In this document: positions 56,701 through 64,000 of the stretch, piece by piece | Numbering within the stretch: position 1 is the first letter of the stretch | Layout: each line of letters begins with the position of its first letter | From: Microcyclospora pomicola | Taxonomy: Eukaryota > Ascomycota > Dothideomycetes > Capnodiales | Length of the DNA: 64,000 nt | Assembly (NCBI GenBank): GCA_002786065.1 | Contig: NHNY01000011.1 | Location: 248,001-312,000, forward strand | Reading direction: 5' to 3' | Notes under the pieces: model-generated | What the model saw: only the letters and a program-made list of their open reading frames with translations | Told to the model about the DNA's origin: nothing | Databases searched by the model: none | Program-made: the position numbers and the translations under genes

Positions 56701-59510
56701 GGCCGCAAGCCACCATCAAAGCGATCATGGACAGCATCAAGAACGAAGAAAGTATGGCCTTGCAACACCGCTCAGCCACTGCGGTCGCGCAGCTCATAGC
56801 TCAGCTTGTTGCGACCGAGCGGCACAAGGTTGTTGAGAAAGTTGTAGGCAATCTTGTCAAGTTCTGCTGCATGGAGACTGGAGAGACTCCCGAATTCCAC
56901 ATCAACGCTGCTAAGGACGCGGGGATATTGTCTCTACAAAAGGACGAGGATATCCAAGATCGTCCAGATGCCGCCAAGTATGAACGCGAGGTCAAGGAAG
57001 CACGGATTACCAGGCGTGGCGCCAAAGATGCGCTGGAGCAGCTATGTATCGAATCTGGCGCCGAGCTGTTCACGAAAGTGCCAAAACTGCAGGCTGCGAT
57101 TGAAGGCCCGATTCGACAATGCTTTACTGGCGATCTGCCACACGATATCAAAGACCCGGACACTACAATTGGTCAGGAAGTAGTTGATGCTATGTCCACT
57201 CTGCGCGCCCTGGTCGCGACTCTGGATCCAGCGCTATACGAGTGGGTGCTGAGCCTCATGCCACTTGTCGCTCGTGCGCTTCAGTCTTCGCTCGCAGTCT
57301 TGCGGTACACTGCAGCTAAGTGCTTCGCGAGTGTTTGCAGCGTCATCAGCGTCCAGGGCTTCACCATGTTGGTCGAGCAAGTGCTGCCACCCATCAATAA
57401 CGCTCATGAGGTCGTGCAGCGCCAAGGTGCCATAGAATGCATCTACCATCTCATTCAGGTCATGGGCGATGGCATCTTGCCGTATGTCATTTTCCTGCTC
57501 GTGCCTGTCCTCGGCCGCATGAGCGACTCGGACCCTGGTGTACGATTGATTGCGACTACTGCCTTTGCAACCTTGGTCAAGCTGGTTCCTCTCGAAGCTG
57601 GCATTCCTGATCCGGAAGGCCTCCCCAAAGCCCTGCTTGAAGGTCGTGACAGGGAGCGCAAATTCATTGCACAGATGCTCGACCCCAAGAAAGTCGAGCC
57701 GTTTGAGATACCAGTGACTATCAAAGCAGAGCTCCGCTCGTACCAGCAAGAAGGTGTCAACTGGCTGGCGTTCCTCAACAAGTTCCATCTTCACGGCGTG
57801 CTCTGTGACGATATGGGTCTCGGCAAAACGCTGCAGACGCTCTGCATCGTCGCTAGTGACCATCACATCCGAGCGGAGGAGTTTGCCAGAACTCAAGCGC
57901 CAGATGTTCGCCGCTTACCTTCTCTTATCGTATGTCCACCAACACTCACTGGCCATTGGAAGCAGGAGATCCGAACGTATGCGCCATTCTTGCATGCAGT
58001 GGCTTATGCTGGACCGCCGGCAGAGCGTAACAAGGTCCGCTCCGAGCTGACGACCGCGGACATCATTATCACTTCCTACGACATCGCTAGGAACGATGTT
58101 GACATACTTGCCCCGATCAACTGGAACTATTGTGTACTCGACGAAGGCCATCTGATCAAGAATCCCAAAGCTAAGATCTCGCAAGCCGTTAAGCGATTCG
58201 CGAGCAATCATCGTCTCATTCTTTCCGGCACCCCGATTCAGAACAACGTCCTCGAGCTATGGTCGCTGTTCGACTTCCTCATGCCTGGGTTCCTGGGCAC
58301 CGAGAAAGTTTTCCAGGATCGCTTCGCCAAGCCAATCGCAGCCTCGAGATTCGCGAAGTCATCCTCAAAAGAACAAGAGACTGGCGCGCTTGCGATCGAG
58401 TCTCTGCACAAGCAAGTCCTCCCCTTCCTTCTGCGACGTCTCAAGGAGGAAGTGCTCGACGATCTGCCTCCCAAGATCCTCCAGAACTACTATTGCGACC
58501 TGAGTGATCTCCAAAAGAAGCTGTTCGAAGACTTTAGTCGCAAAGAAGCAAAGTCACTGCAAGACATGGCTGGCAACCCTGATAAGGAGGCCAAGCAGCA
58601 TATCTTTCAAGCGTTGCAGTACATGCGCAAGCTCTGTAATTCGCCAGCTCTTGTGATGAAAGAAGGGCACAAACAGTATGCTGCCACACAGGCGCTCCTC
58701 GCCAAGGACAACTCAAGTCTAAAGGACATCAAGCATGCTCCAAAGCTGACCGCCCTCCGCGATCTGCTCGTCGACTGTGGTATCGGTGTGGAATCCTCCG
58801 ACTCTGGCGGCGTCCCCTCCGCCGATCAAGCCGTCTCACAACATCGTGCTCTGATTTTCTGCCAGATGAAGGAGATGCTCGACATGGTCGAAAGCACCGT
58901 CCTGAAGAAGCTTCTCCCGTCCGTCACCTTTGCGCGTCTGGACGGCTCGGTCGAAGCCTCAAAGCGACAGGACATCGTGAATCGCTTCAACTCCGACCCG
59001 TCCATCGACTGCCTCCTCCTGACCACCAGCGTCGGCGGACTGGGACTCAACCTGACGGGCGCCGACACGGTCATCTTCGTCGAGCACGACTGGAACCCGC
59101 AGAAGGACCTGCAAGCCATGGACCGCGCGCACCGCATCGGGCAGAAGAAGGTCGTCAACGTGTACCGGCTGGTGACGCGCGGCACGCTCGAGGAGAAGAT
59201 CCTCAGTCTGCAGCGGTTCAAGATCGACGTGGCCAGCACCGTCGTCAACCAGCAGAACGCCGGCCTCGGGACCATGGAGACCGATCAGATCCTCGACCTG
59301 TTCAACCTCGGCGAGACCGATGCCAACCTCGCCATTGCGGATGGCCCGCCGGAACCGGGCGTCGACGAATCGAACGCCGTCGATGCGGAGGGCAACGTCA
59401 AGGAGAAGGGCAAGAAGGGTATCCTCGATGAGCTCAGCGAGCTCTGGGACGATAAACAGTACGAGGAGGAATTCAACCTCGACGGCTTCTTGAAGACTAT
59501 GAAGGCGTAG
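53718..59510 (+). CDS. MOT1: Mot1/BTAF1, TBP-removing Swi2/Snf2 ATPase
   Basis: Two exons: 53718-53731 and 53792-59510 (60 bp intron), giving 1,910 residues. Mot1 strips TATA-binding protein from DNA using ATP and so redistributes TBP genome-wide. The spliced start MSTSRLDRLVVLLETGSTQ matches the family N-terminus; HEAT repeats follow (PYLRNPSWDTRIAAARAIGG, then many up to about residue 1290). An insert with basic patch MLKRRRKEELKRDNKKFKY lies near 255. The ATPase occupies about 1320-1800: DDMGLGKTLQTL (motif I), DEGHLIKNPKAK (motif II), LILSGTPIQNNVLELWSLFD (III), then helicase C with FCQMKEMLDMVE, TTSVGGLGLNLTGADTVIF and DRAHRIGQKKVVNVYRLV. The C-terminal bridge ends DGFLKTMKA. All Snf2 motifs are intact. 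The intron is a multiple of three and has no in-frame stop. Confidence 0.96.
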   Translation: MSTSRYVSRADDDRCEVLADIHQRSLDRLVVLLETGSTQLIRNTAAQQLADVQKNHPDELFNLLTRVVPYLRNPSWDTRIAAARAIGGIVEHAERYDPNATLDESGSHANGDGLKQENGAAVVSSGPDQLQLGTLDVEAILTNGKELLGNAGKQYDFNLAGLNALERLKHQKKTLTARLGLGGDYMEEELLTEKDIVHRPGSFTTPGLPPLETSMSKASSPGTGDDTFIKSPDETSLQTPQTPSGDVMSKRQLNMLKRRRKEELKRDNKKFKYDFGARRESTTVMQTPTDGDVKQEPKDEPAPNGHADYFTIGGKGGGEEDTKVVSEYKGMPVQDKSSLLTDAEEEGNEWTFERLCEFLTVDMFDPNWEIRHGAAMGLREIVRTHGAGAGRRAGKSRAENDALNRAWLDDLACRICCVFMLDRFADYVSDNAVAPIRETVGQVLGAVLQYLPSTSVHEINHILYRLVMQKDLKVSRRIWHACHGGMIGMRYLVAVRTDLLFQDSSLMDGVLECVIKGLGDSDDDVRSVSAATLIPVAQEFVNVRSGELSHLISVVWECLSSLSDDLSASTGSVMDLLAKLCSFPEVLAAMKQNAASDPDQSFDELVPRLYPFLRHTITSVRSAVLRALLTFINIEGAETKGWINGKALRLVYQNLLVERHESVLRLSLEVWNALADALAARSPQAFKEEFAMHAAPLITLTIHPIGISRNPIPMDVTLFIKPSGQTYLPMANVHRSPPINGSEPSRKRRRSDKTQVVALVPTPSTTSHNIDAAIMQGDVDLVGSDIMIKTRIFATRALGKAIALWPVDERLSYFGSKLLPGLRSPYASTQTFTSMGLESFAMASHASQDEFAAAAASELRSLVEDERPAWYSDFTNYLRIARAQCQQLLNTFTDHAHVPGGKLPIIAVVCQGETEAGKNAFAIADAERIVTQDYEKLRKGLSSIQRLSAAEVLSTAKLDAEAAVAEAQNAKSKADLRIRSSAAGALIALNQISKRPQATIKAIMDSIKNEESMALQHRSATAVAQLIAQLVATERHKVVEKVVGNLVKFCCMETGETPEFHINAAKDAGILSLQKDEDIQDRPDAAKYEREVKEARITRRGAKDALEQLCIESGAELFTKVPKLQAAIEGPIRQCFTGDLPHDIKDPDTTIGQEVVDAMSTLRALVATLDPALYEWVLSLMPLVARALQSSLAVLRYTAAKCFASVCSVISVQGFTMLVEQVLPPINNAHEVVQRQGAIECIYHLIQVMGDGILPYVIFLLVPVLGRMSDSDPGVRLIATTAFATLVKLVPLEAGIPDPEGLPKALLEGRDRERKFIAQMLDPKKVEPFEIPVTIKAELRSYQQEGVNWLAFLNKFHLHGVLCDDMGLGKTLQTLCIVASDHHIRAEEFARTQAPDVRRLPSLIVCPPTLTGHWKQEIRTYAPFLHAVAYAGPPAERNKVRSELTTADIIITSYDIARNDVDILAPINWNYCVLDEGHLIKNPKAKISQAVKRFASNHRLILSGTPIQNNVLELWSLFDFLMPGFLGTEKVFQDRFAKPIAASRFAKSSSKEQETGALAIESLHKQVLPFLLRRLKEEVLDDLPPKILQNYYCDLSDLQKKLFEDFSRKEAKSLQDMAGNPDKEAKQHIFQALQYMRKLCNSPALVMKEGHKQYAATQALLAKDNSSLKDIKHAPKLTALRDLLVDCGIGVESSDSGGVPSADQAVSQHRALIFCQMKEMLDMVESTVLKKLLPSVTFARLDGSVEASKRQDIVNRFNSDPSIDCLLLTTSVGGLGLNLTGADTVIFVEHDWNPQKDLQAMDRAHRIGQKKVVNVYRLVTRGTLEEKILSLQRFKIDVASTVVNQQNAGLGTMETDQILDLFNLGETDANLAIADGPPEPGVDESNAVDAEGNVKEKGKKGILDELSELWDDKQYEEEFNLDGFLKTMKA

Positions 59511-60449
59511 GTTCAACAAGGGGACCAGGGGTGATATCATACATGGTGTTTCATCAAATATCGGCGTTATGGGAGCATTCTCGTCATTGACACGGCGTCG
59601 ACGGATCCTAGAAGTGCAAGGTTGTTTTAGCGCAGCATAGCGATTCTTCTCCTGCGGGGGGCTCAGCTGGGGATGAGCTGCATTACATCCGGTCCATGCT
59701 ATTCACGGCGTTCTTAGGTATACATACATATATGGAGCAGCGAAGCGGGTTTACGAGGAGAGCCCACGTAGGCTTCGTGGGGTCTTTGAGACAACTTGTA
59801 CGATAATACATACTACTACTCTACTACTCCTCGACACCACCTATATCATCACCAGCGGTTGTTCGTTAATAAGATTACGTTTCTGGACAACCTGTTCAAT
59901 ATGCTCTCGCTACTAAATTCCTGGCGCAATGTACCGGCTCGAGATGATAGGGACATATCTCTGTTGCGTGAATGTAGAGAGTGCTTCGATGCGCATTAGG
60001 CACCGTCATTTTGGATAGTCGCCGTGTCTCACGCATGCGAAAGGCGCGGGGCAGTTCTCATCGTCCTGCACTCTGTGTATTTCGTCACACGGGAGCTCTG
60101 TGCATCGCTAGCGGGTAGTAGAAGGGATGCAAGAAAGCCGTCTAACCCTGGTATCCTGCTAGCCAAAAGGACGTGTAAGGATGTTTCATGTGGCTTCATT
60201 CGAAGCTGCCTCGTGAGTTCCTAGTCTGTGGACTTGTGTTGTCGTGAGCAGTCGAGTCCACGAATTGCATTTCCCAGAATATGACCCGTAGATGGAGAGT
60301 TTGCAAGCCTTCCGATCACAGCTCGTGCCGACCGCACACGAGTCATCTCGAATGCTCGTGGGTGGAGTGAGGTGGAAGTCGTAGTCACTTCCACTGTGAA
60401 AAGCTGCTCTTGAACGCAGAAAACAGCACTTTCTGCACAATCCGCACGC
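59511..60449. other. Convergent 3' region
   Basis: 939 bp between the stops of MOT1 and SEN15. No gene seen. Confidence 0.55.
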
Positions 60450-61058
60450 TCAATTCTGTCGAGGTTTCACAATTCCGTCATGGACGATGTAGTACACAAT
60501 CGTGCTGTCATCATCCAGCGTCGCCAGCAACAATCGTTTCGGCATCTTCACTCGCCAAGGGTTTGGTAGATCTTCGCCACCATCCTCCCTATCCTCCCCA
60601 TCCGTGCCAGGCGTATCGGTGGCGAACGGACTTCGCCCATCGCTTTCCGAAGGTACCCAGTCAAGCTTTGCGAACATCTCCCCGAACCGGCGCAACGTCC
60701 ACTTCTCCCGCAGATGGCTGGGCAGCACCCACTCGCGCTCGCTGGCTAAGTTCGGCATGCCGACACTGCCGGCGTCCTTTTGTGCCTGCAGGATCTCGAT
60801 CTGCTCGTCCGGGTGGATGTACAGGCGCTGGGGAGGAAGACCGGACAGGACCGGACGCGAGAGCGGCGAATCGTCGTTGCCATGAGTGACGATGCGTACA
60901 TCTGTCCAGCGGTGCTGGTGCTGGAGATTGTGCGCGATCTGAAGCGCGAGATTATGATGGTGCCGTGCAAGATCCGTGACTGTAGTGGCATCTGATGGAA
61001 GGTTCGAGTCGATCAGACTCTGAAGCACAGAGGCTGGGGGATGCGTAGACACCATCAT
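60450..61058 (-). CDS. SEN15: tRNA-splicing endonuclease subunit Sen15
   Basis: Single exon, 202 residues. Sen15 is a structural subunit of the heterotetrameric endonuclease that removes tRNA introns. The fungal Sen15 pattern is clear: LALQIAHNLQHQHRWTDVRI, then SGLPPQRLYIHPDEQIEIL, EREWVLPSHLREKWTLRRFG and the C-terminal LLLATLDDDSTIVYYIVHDG ending VKPRQN. The frame is open upstream to 61364, but that sequence has no family likeness; the ATG pair at 61058/61055 (MMVSTHPPASVLQSLID) gives a normal N-terminus. An insert rich in Asp/Glu/Gly (TPGTDGEDREDGGED) lies before the last strands. Confidence 0.9.
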   Translation of the reverse strand: MMVSTHPPASVLQSLIDSNLPSDATTVTDLARHHHNLALQIAHNLQHQHRWTDVRIVTHGNDDSPLSRPVLSGLPPQRLYIHPDEQIEILQAQKDAGSVGMPNLASEREWVLPSHLREKWTLRRFGEMFAKLDWVPSESDGRSPFATDTPGTDGEDREDGGEDLPNPWRVKMPKRLLLATLDDDSTIVYYIVHDGIVKPRQN

Positions 61059-61445
61059 GTTCAGGACTTTCAAGAACTTTTGATGTTCGATAATTGTTCT
61101 CCGAGGCCAATATCCCGACTTTCGATGCGGAGAGCTCTGAAGAATACAATCTTCTATAGGAGCTCCGTTGACCTCGTTCTTTGCAATTTTGGATCTTGGC
61201 CTTAATCTCCTGGTCTTTGCGCGTTGTTTCAGCCGGACTTGGTGATCGCGTGACTGATAGCAGTCTAGATGTATGGATGACTGATGCAAGACCATGAAAT
61301 AAGGTTCTCCACTGTGTGTAAATTTGGAGTAGAAGTCGACACTAGCATGTGGTTGCCATGGCAAGTGCCACGATCAACATCGTCTAGCTGGGATATGCAC
61401 ACCTAACCTTTCACGATGGAGATCATTCGTTGTCATTGATCAAAC
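61059..61445. promoter_or_regulatory. Divergent promoter, SEN15 / unknown right-edge gene
   Basis: 387 bp between divergent start codons. No clear core promoter element. Confidence 0.45.
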
Positions 61446-64000
61446 ATGGATAGCTACACTCAGCAACTTGTAGCGGGTATCGCTACAGCTCAAGATTGTT
61501 CTCCAGCCGAGATCCAGGCCAAGTGCGGACCGCGGAGAAAACGCATCAGCAATGAAAGCAACGTAGAGGACATTCCATGGACAGCCGCAAGATGCAACCG
61601 GCTTCTCCGGACGATCACCTCACGTCTCTCAATTCTGGAGCGTGTTGGGAAGACGGACCGGAGAAAATTGCACACGGCGACACCGATCAAGCGAATTCCG
61701 GAAGTTTCGAAGCAGGACCGTGCTGGATTTTCTACAGGCGGACCATTGCTGACTCCTTCCAAGGATCCGGAATGGGTGCCTCAAGATCATCATGAAGTCT
61801 CGGTGGCGACTTATGGTGGTAAGCCCAGGCTGAGAAACTCGACTGGTGCCATCAAAGAACGAACCAGGGTCAAGCATGCAACGGGAATGAGCTTCCCAAC
61901 GCCGTTTGTGAAACGCATCTTGCTGGTCGATACGGCTATCCAATCTGACGGCGAGATTGTTGCTCCTAAGACCAGGGCGATCGGCAGATCAATGCAACTG
62001 CCGATACAAAGCTCATCGTCGGTGGAAGACGCCCACCGCAATCTGATATCGGCATTCGACAGCTTTTTGATATGTACCACAGATCAGCAGCCAGGCGAGG
62101 AACCATCAGTGCCTTCTCTCAAACGTATGGCAATGCGCAGAATACCGAAATACATTGAACTGGAAGAGTCGCAACAGAATGATAGCGATGAACGTGAGAC
62201 AGTATCAGATCTGTATATGGAGCTTGAAGACCTAGGCACGAGAGCAAAAGGAGGGTGGGGTGGCTTACGGCATGTTGTTCGTGCGCATGTCATTCGTAAG
62301 CTAGAGCTTGCTGTAAGCAGGCGACTGTTACCGACTCACGTTATTAAAACTCTCATCGGCATTTGCGAGCGTCGGAATGCTATCTGGGAAGGCAAGAAGT
62401 TGCTCTCAGCTATGGCTTTGTCTACTGGGGCAGTCAAACCTGACGAGGTTATTGACATACTACTGGACTACTGCCCAAAGAACGATTGTAGGGGCTTTTT
62501 ATTTGGCACACTTGCGCGCCTGCTACAGGAAAATGATGACTTTTTCTCGGCACTCAGCAAAGAGCAGACAGTCTGGACAGAGTTCGTGACGGCTATCCTG
62601 GACCAAAGTAGCCGCACAGCGGCAACAAGATTTTTAGAAGCATTTGTACTCAGGGGAGAAATCTTCGAAGCTAGCTTCGCCGACTCAAAAGACACCAGTC
62701 ACATATCAACGACACTTATGAATGTAGTTGCGCTCATAACGGCCATGGGATTGTCTACAACTGAGATTGATTCTGCTGAACCGACGATCGCCGCAGCGTT
62801 GTTTAGCAGTGCGACGAGCACCTTCATCAATGGAGGTCATTCTGATCTGAGCTTGCCACTGTTACTTAGCAATCTTACTCTCCTCGCTACAGGGTTTCAG
62901 CCAGTATCCGACTCTTGTGCCTTGGACCTCGGAACTATTGTTTCGAGCGTCTCGCAGGCCGCTCGGCCATCACTCGCCTCAACCACAACAAACCCAGCGG
63001 GCTTCATTTGCGAAGTGGCCCGCTGTCTCGATTGTTTGAGTAAGGGTGTTGGGGAAGACATGCTTCGCACTGTCACGCGAGGGTTTCTGGGACTCGCGGC
63101 AACGGAAACGAGCGAAGCAGCCAAAGTATTGCAGAAACTGGCCCTAGATACAGCGGCCGCCCACCTCGAAAGCAGCACTTGTAAGGCAAGCGAGGAATTC
63201 GTAGATGAGGTGGAAGCGCTTGTTCTGTATGGAGTGGACGCGAGCTCCAACACCCCAGAATCAAAGACAGCCTTACCTGGAGCATCTTATCGATGGGAAG
63301 CTGGAATCCAAGAGTGGATCGCCCAAACGCCGTTGGCGGTACAGAAGATGAAACGCGAAGTCGCCAATTGGAACATGGATGGAATGTTACTCAGACAACC
63401 TTTGGGAGCATCCGAAGCAGGAGAGATAATGTTGAGTCCCACGTCGGATGTGTTGAGCATGCTCACGCTACCAGCACATGGGGTTCTTTGTGCAGACACG
63501 ATCACCGCGAAGGTCCCGAGCACGGTGCGGAAGATCGGTAGCCAGAGTGCGTCTTTAATGAACACACTAAAGAGATCGTGGAGTGACGATGTCTGTCCGA
63601 CACGGCAAGATCTATCGTACAGTAAGAGGATCAAAGCGGTCAATGGAGAGAGGCAGGCAGCTGCTGGACCTGATCCGGTGGATTCTGTTGCTGCACTCGC
63701 AAGCTGCAAGGTGAAAACTCACCGACAGGATCCCAAGAAACCCCGAAACTCAGTCAAGTTCTCGCTCCCAACGGAGTGCTGTCAGCAGAACACGATCAAG
63801 CCCGAAATGCAAAACCGCAGGACTGCTCTGCGTGCCATTACTAACGAAACAACACATCAATACTGTAAGACGATACAGGAGCACCGTGCACATATCCCGA
63901 GATCTATCGACATCGAGAACGAATACGACGAGTTGGCAATGGACAGAGGCAAGCTTAAGAAGAGATCTAATGTCTCTGGCCGAGCACATCCTGGCAGAGG
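61446..64000 (+). CDS. Large unrecognised protein, 5' part (runs off the window)
   Basis: ATG at 61446 opens a frame of at least 851 codons with no stop and no intron up to the right edge. I do not recognise the protein. It begins MDSYTQQLVAGIATAQDC, then has WTAARCNRLLRTITSRLSIL, basic and Pro/Thr-rich stretches to about residue 250, and from about 260 to 600 a run of amphipathic helices (GWGGLRHVVRAHVIRKLELA, HVIKTLIGICERRNAIW, DEVIDILLDYCPKNDC, CEVARCLDCLSKGVGEDMLR) that looks like an alpha-helical repeat (ARM/HEAT-like) solenoid. The last 150 residues turn basic and disordered (LKKRSN near the edge). Such layout suggests a scaffold in the nucleus, but that is inference from composition. 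The average codon use resembles the neighbours. Confidence 0.8.
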   Translation, partial: MDSYTQQLVAGIATAQDCSPAEIQAKCGPRRKRISNESNVEDIPWTAARCNRLLRTITSRLSILERVGKTDRRKLHTATPIKRIPEVSKQDRAGFSTGGPLLTPSKDPEWVPQDHHEVSVATYGGKPRLRNSTGAIKERTRVKHATGMSFPTPFVKRILLVDTAIQSDGEIVAPKTRAIGRSMQLPIQSSSSVEDAHRNLISAFDSFLICTTDQQPGEEPSVPSLKRMAMRRIPKYIELEESQQNDSDERETVSDLYMELEDLGTRAKGGWGGLRHVVRAHVIRKLELAVSRRLLPTHVIKTLIGICERRNAIWEGKKLLSAMALSTGAVKPDEVIDILLDYCPKNDCRGFLFGTLARLLQENDDFFSALSKEQTVWTEFVTAILDQSSRTAATRFLEAFVLRGEIFEASFADSKDTSHISTTLMNVVALITAMGLSTTEIDSAEPTIAAALFSSATSTFINGGHSDLSLPLLLSNLTLLATGFQPVSDSCALDLGTIVSSVSQAARPSLASTTTNPAGFICEVARCLDCLSKGVGEDMLRTVTRGFLGLAATETSEAAKVLQKLALDTAAAHLESSTCKASEEFVDEVEALVLYGVDASSNTPESKTALPGASYRWEAGIQEWIAQTPLAVQKMKREVANWNMDGMLLRQPLGASEAGEIMLSPTSDVLSMLTLPAHGVLCADTITAKVPSTVRKIGSQSASLMNTLKRSWSDDVCPTRQDLSYSKRIKAVNGERQAAAGPDPVDSVAALASCKVKTHRQDPKKPRNSVKFSLPTECCQQNTIKPEMQNRRTALRAITNETTHQYCKTIQEHRAHIPRSIDIENEYDELAMDRGKLKKRSNVSGRAHPGR

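Noticed and set aside
57234-57896. Long antisense frame (220 residues) inside MOT1
   Set aside because: Mirror of the codon pattern of the MOT1 coding strand; the sense protein is unmistakable. Similar antisense frames at 50201-50746, 43350-43802 and 12134-12664 were dropped for the same reason.
1-64000. A biosynthetic gene cluster built around the acyl-activating enzyme, oxidoreductase, transferase and metalloreductase
   Set aside because: These genes are spread over 22 kb among housekeeping genes, with no polyketide, peptide or terpene synthase and no cluster regulator.

Overview
The window reads as nuclear DNA of a filamentous ascomycete (Pezizomycotina). The gene set fits a Dothideomycete, perhaps of the Mycosphaerellales/Capnodiales type, but I infer that class from general protein resemblance only. 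The support for a fungus is direct: compact genes, 54-120 bp GT-AG introns with short 3' ends, fungal-specific families (PAL1, the HOS4 ankyrin protein, PXA protein, fungal Sen15, FRE-type metalloreductase, DUF-type CCCH protein) and moderate GC content. I see no rRNA, tRNA, CRISPR, phage or bacterial operon signature, and no transposon or virus-like element that I can support.

Layout. 0-9 kb: the tail of an unknown + strand gene, then on the minus strand a nucleoside hydrolase, a PAS-domain kinase (PSK type, three exons) and ribosomal protein eS7. 9.6-14.6 kb: a HOS4-like ankyrin protein and a small IDI-4/JlbA-like bZIP factor whose promoter carries three TGACTCA sites and whose leader carries two upstream ORFs. 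14.6-19.1 kb: a 4.5 kb stretch with no convincing gene. 19.1-27.1 kb: a CENP-B-type HTH protein, a PXA-domain protein with a 1.15 kb intron, MED10 and a kynurenine aminotransferase with a mitochondrial presequence. 27.6-34.6 kb: a CCCH zinc-finger protein, a Gfo/Idh/MocA oxidoreductase, the Smc5-6 subunit Nse3, a short ankyrin protein and RNA polymerase III subunit C11. 36-44 kb: PAL1, MED31 and a ferric-reductase-like protein. 44.8-52.1 kb: a Ure2-like glutathione S-transferase, ribosomal protein uL13 head-to-head with a BAG-domain protein, and an acyl-activating enzyme. 53.7-64 kb: the 1,910-residue MOT1 ATPase, tRNA-splicing endonuclease subunit Sen15 and a large unrecognised gene that runs off the right edge.

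The genes do not form a biosynthetic cluster. Most are housekeeping, with a loose excess of transcription and chromatin factors (HOS4-like, MED10, MED31, RPC11, MOT1, bZIP, CENP-B HTH, Nse3). The gene models given here were spliced by hand. In each complete model the exon lengths add up to a multiple of three and the junctions restore the family's expected sequence; the BAG-protein 5' end is the one model I consider uncertain. The strongest regulatory signal is the bZIP promoter and leader, which looks like Gcn4-type amino-acid control. I found no clear evidence for an entirely new biological system; the best candidates for a second look are that leader, the long PXA intron, the 4.5 kb gene-free stretch and the unknown right-edge gene.
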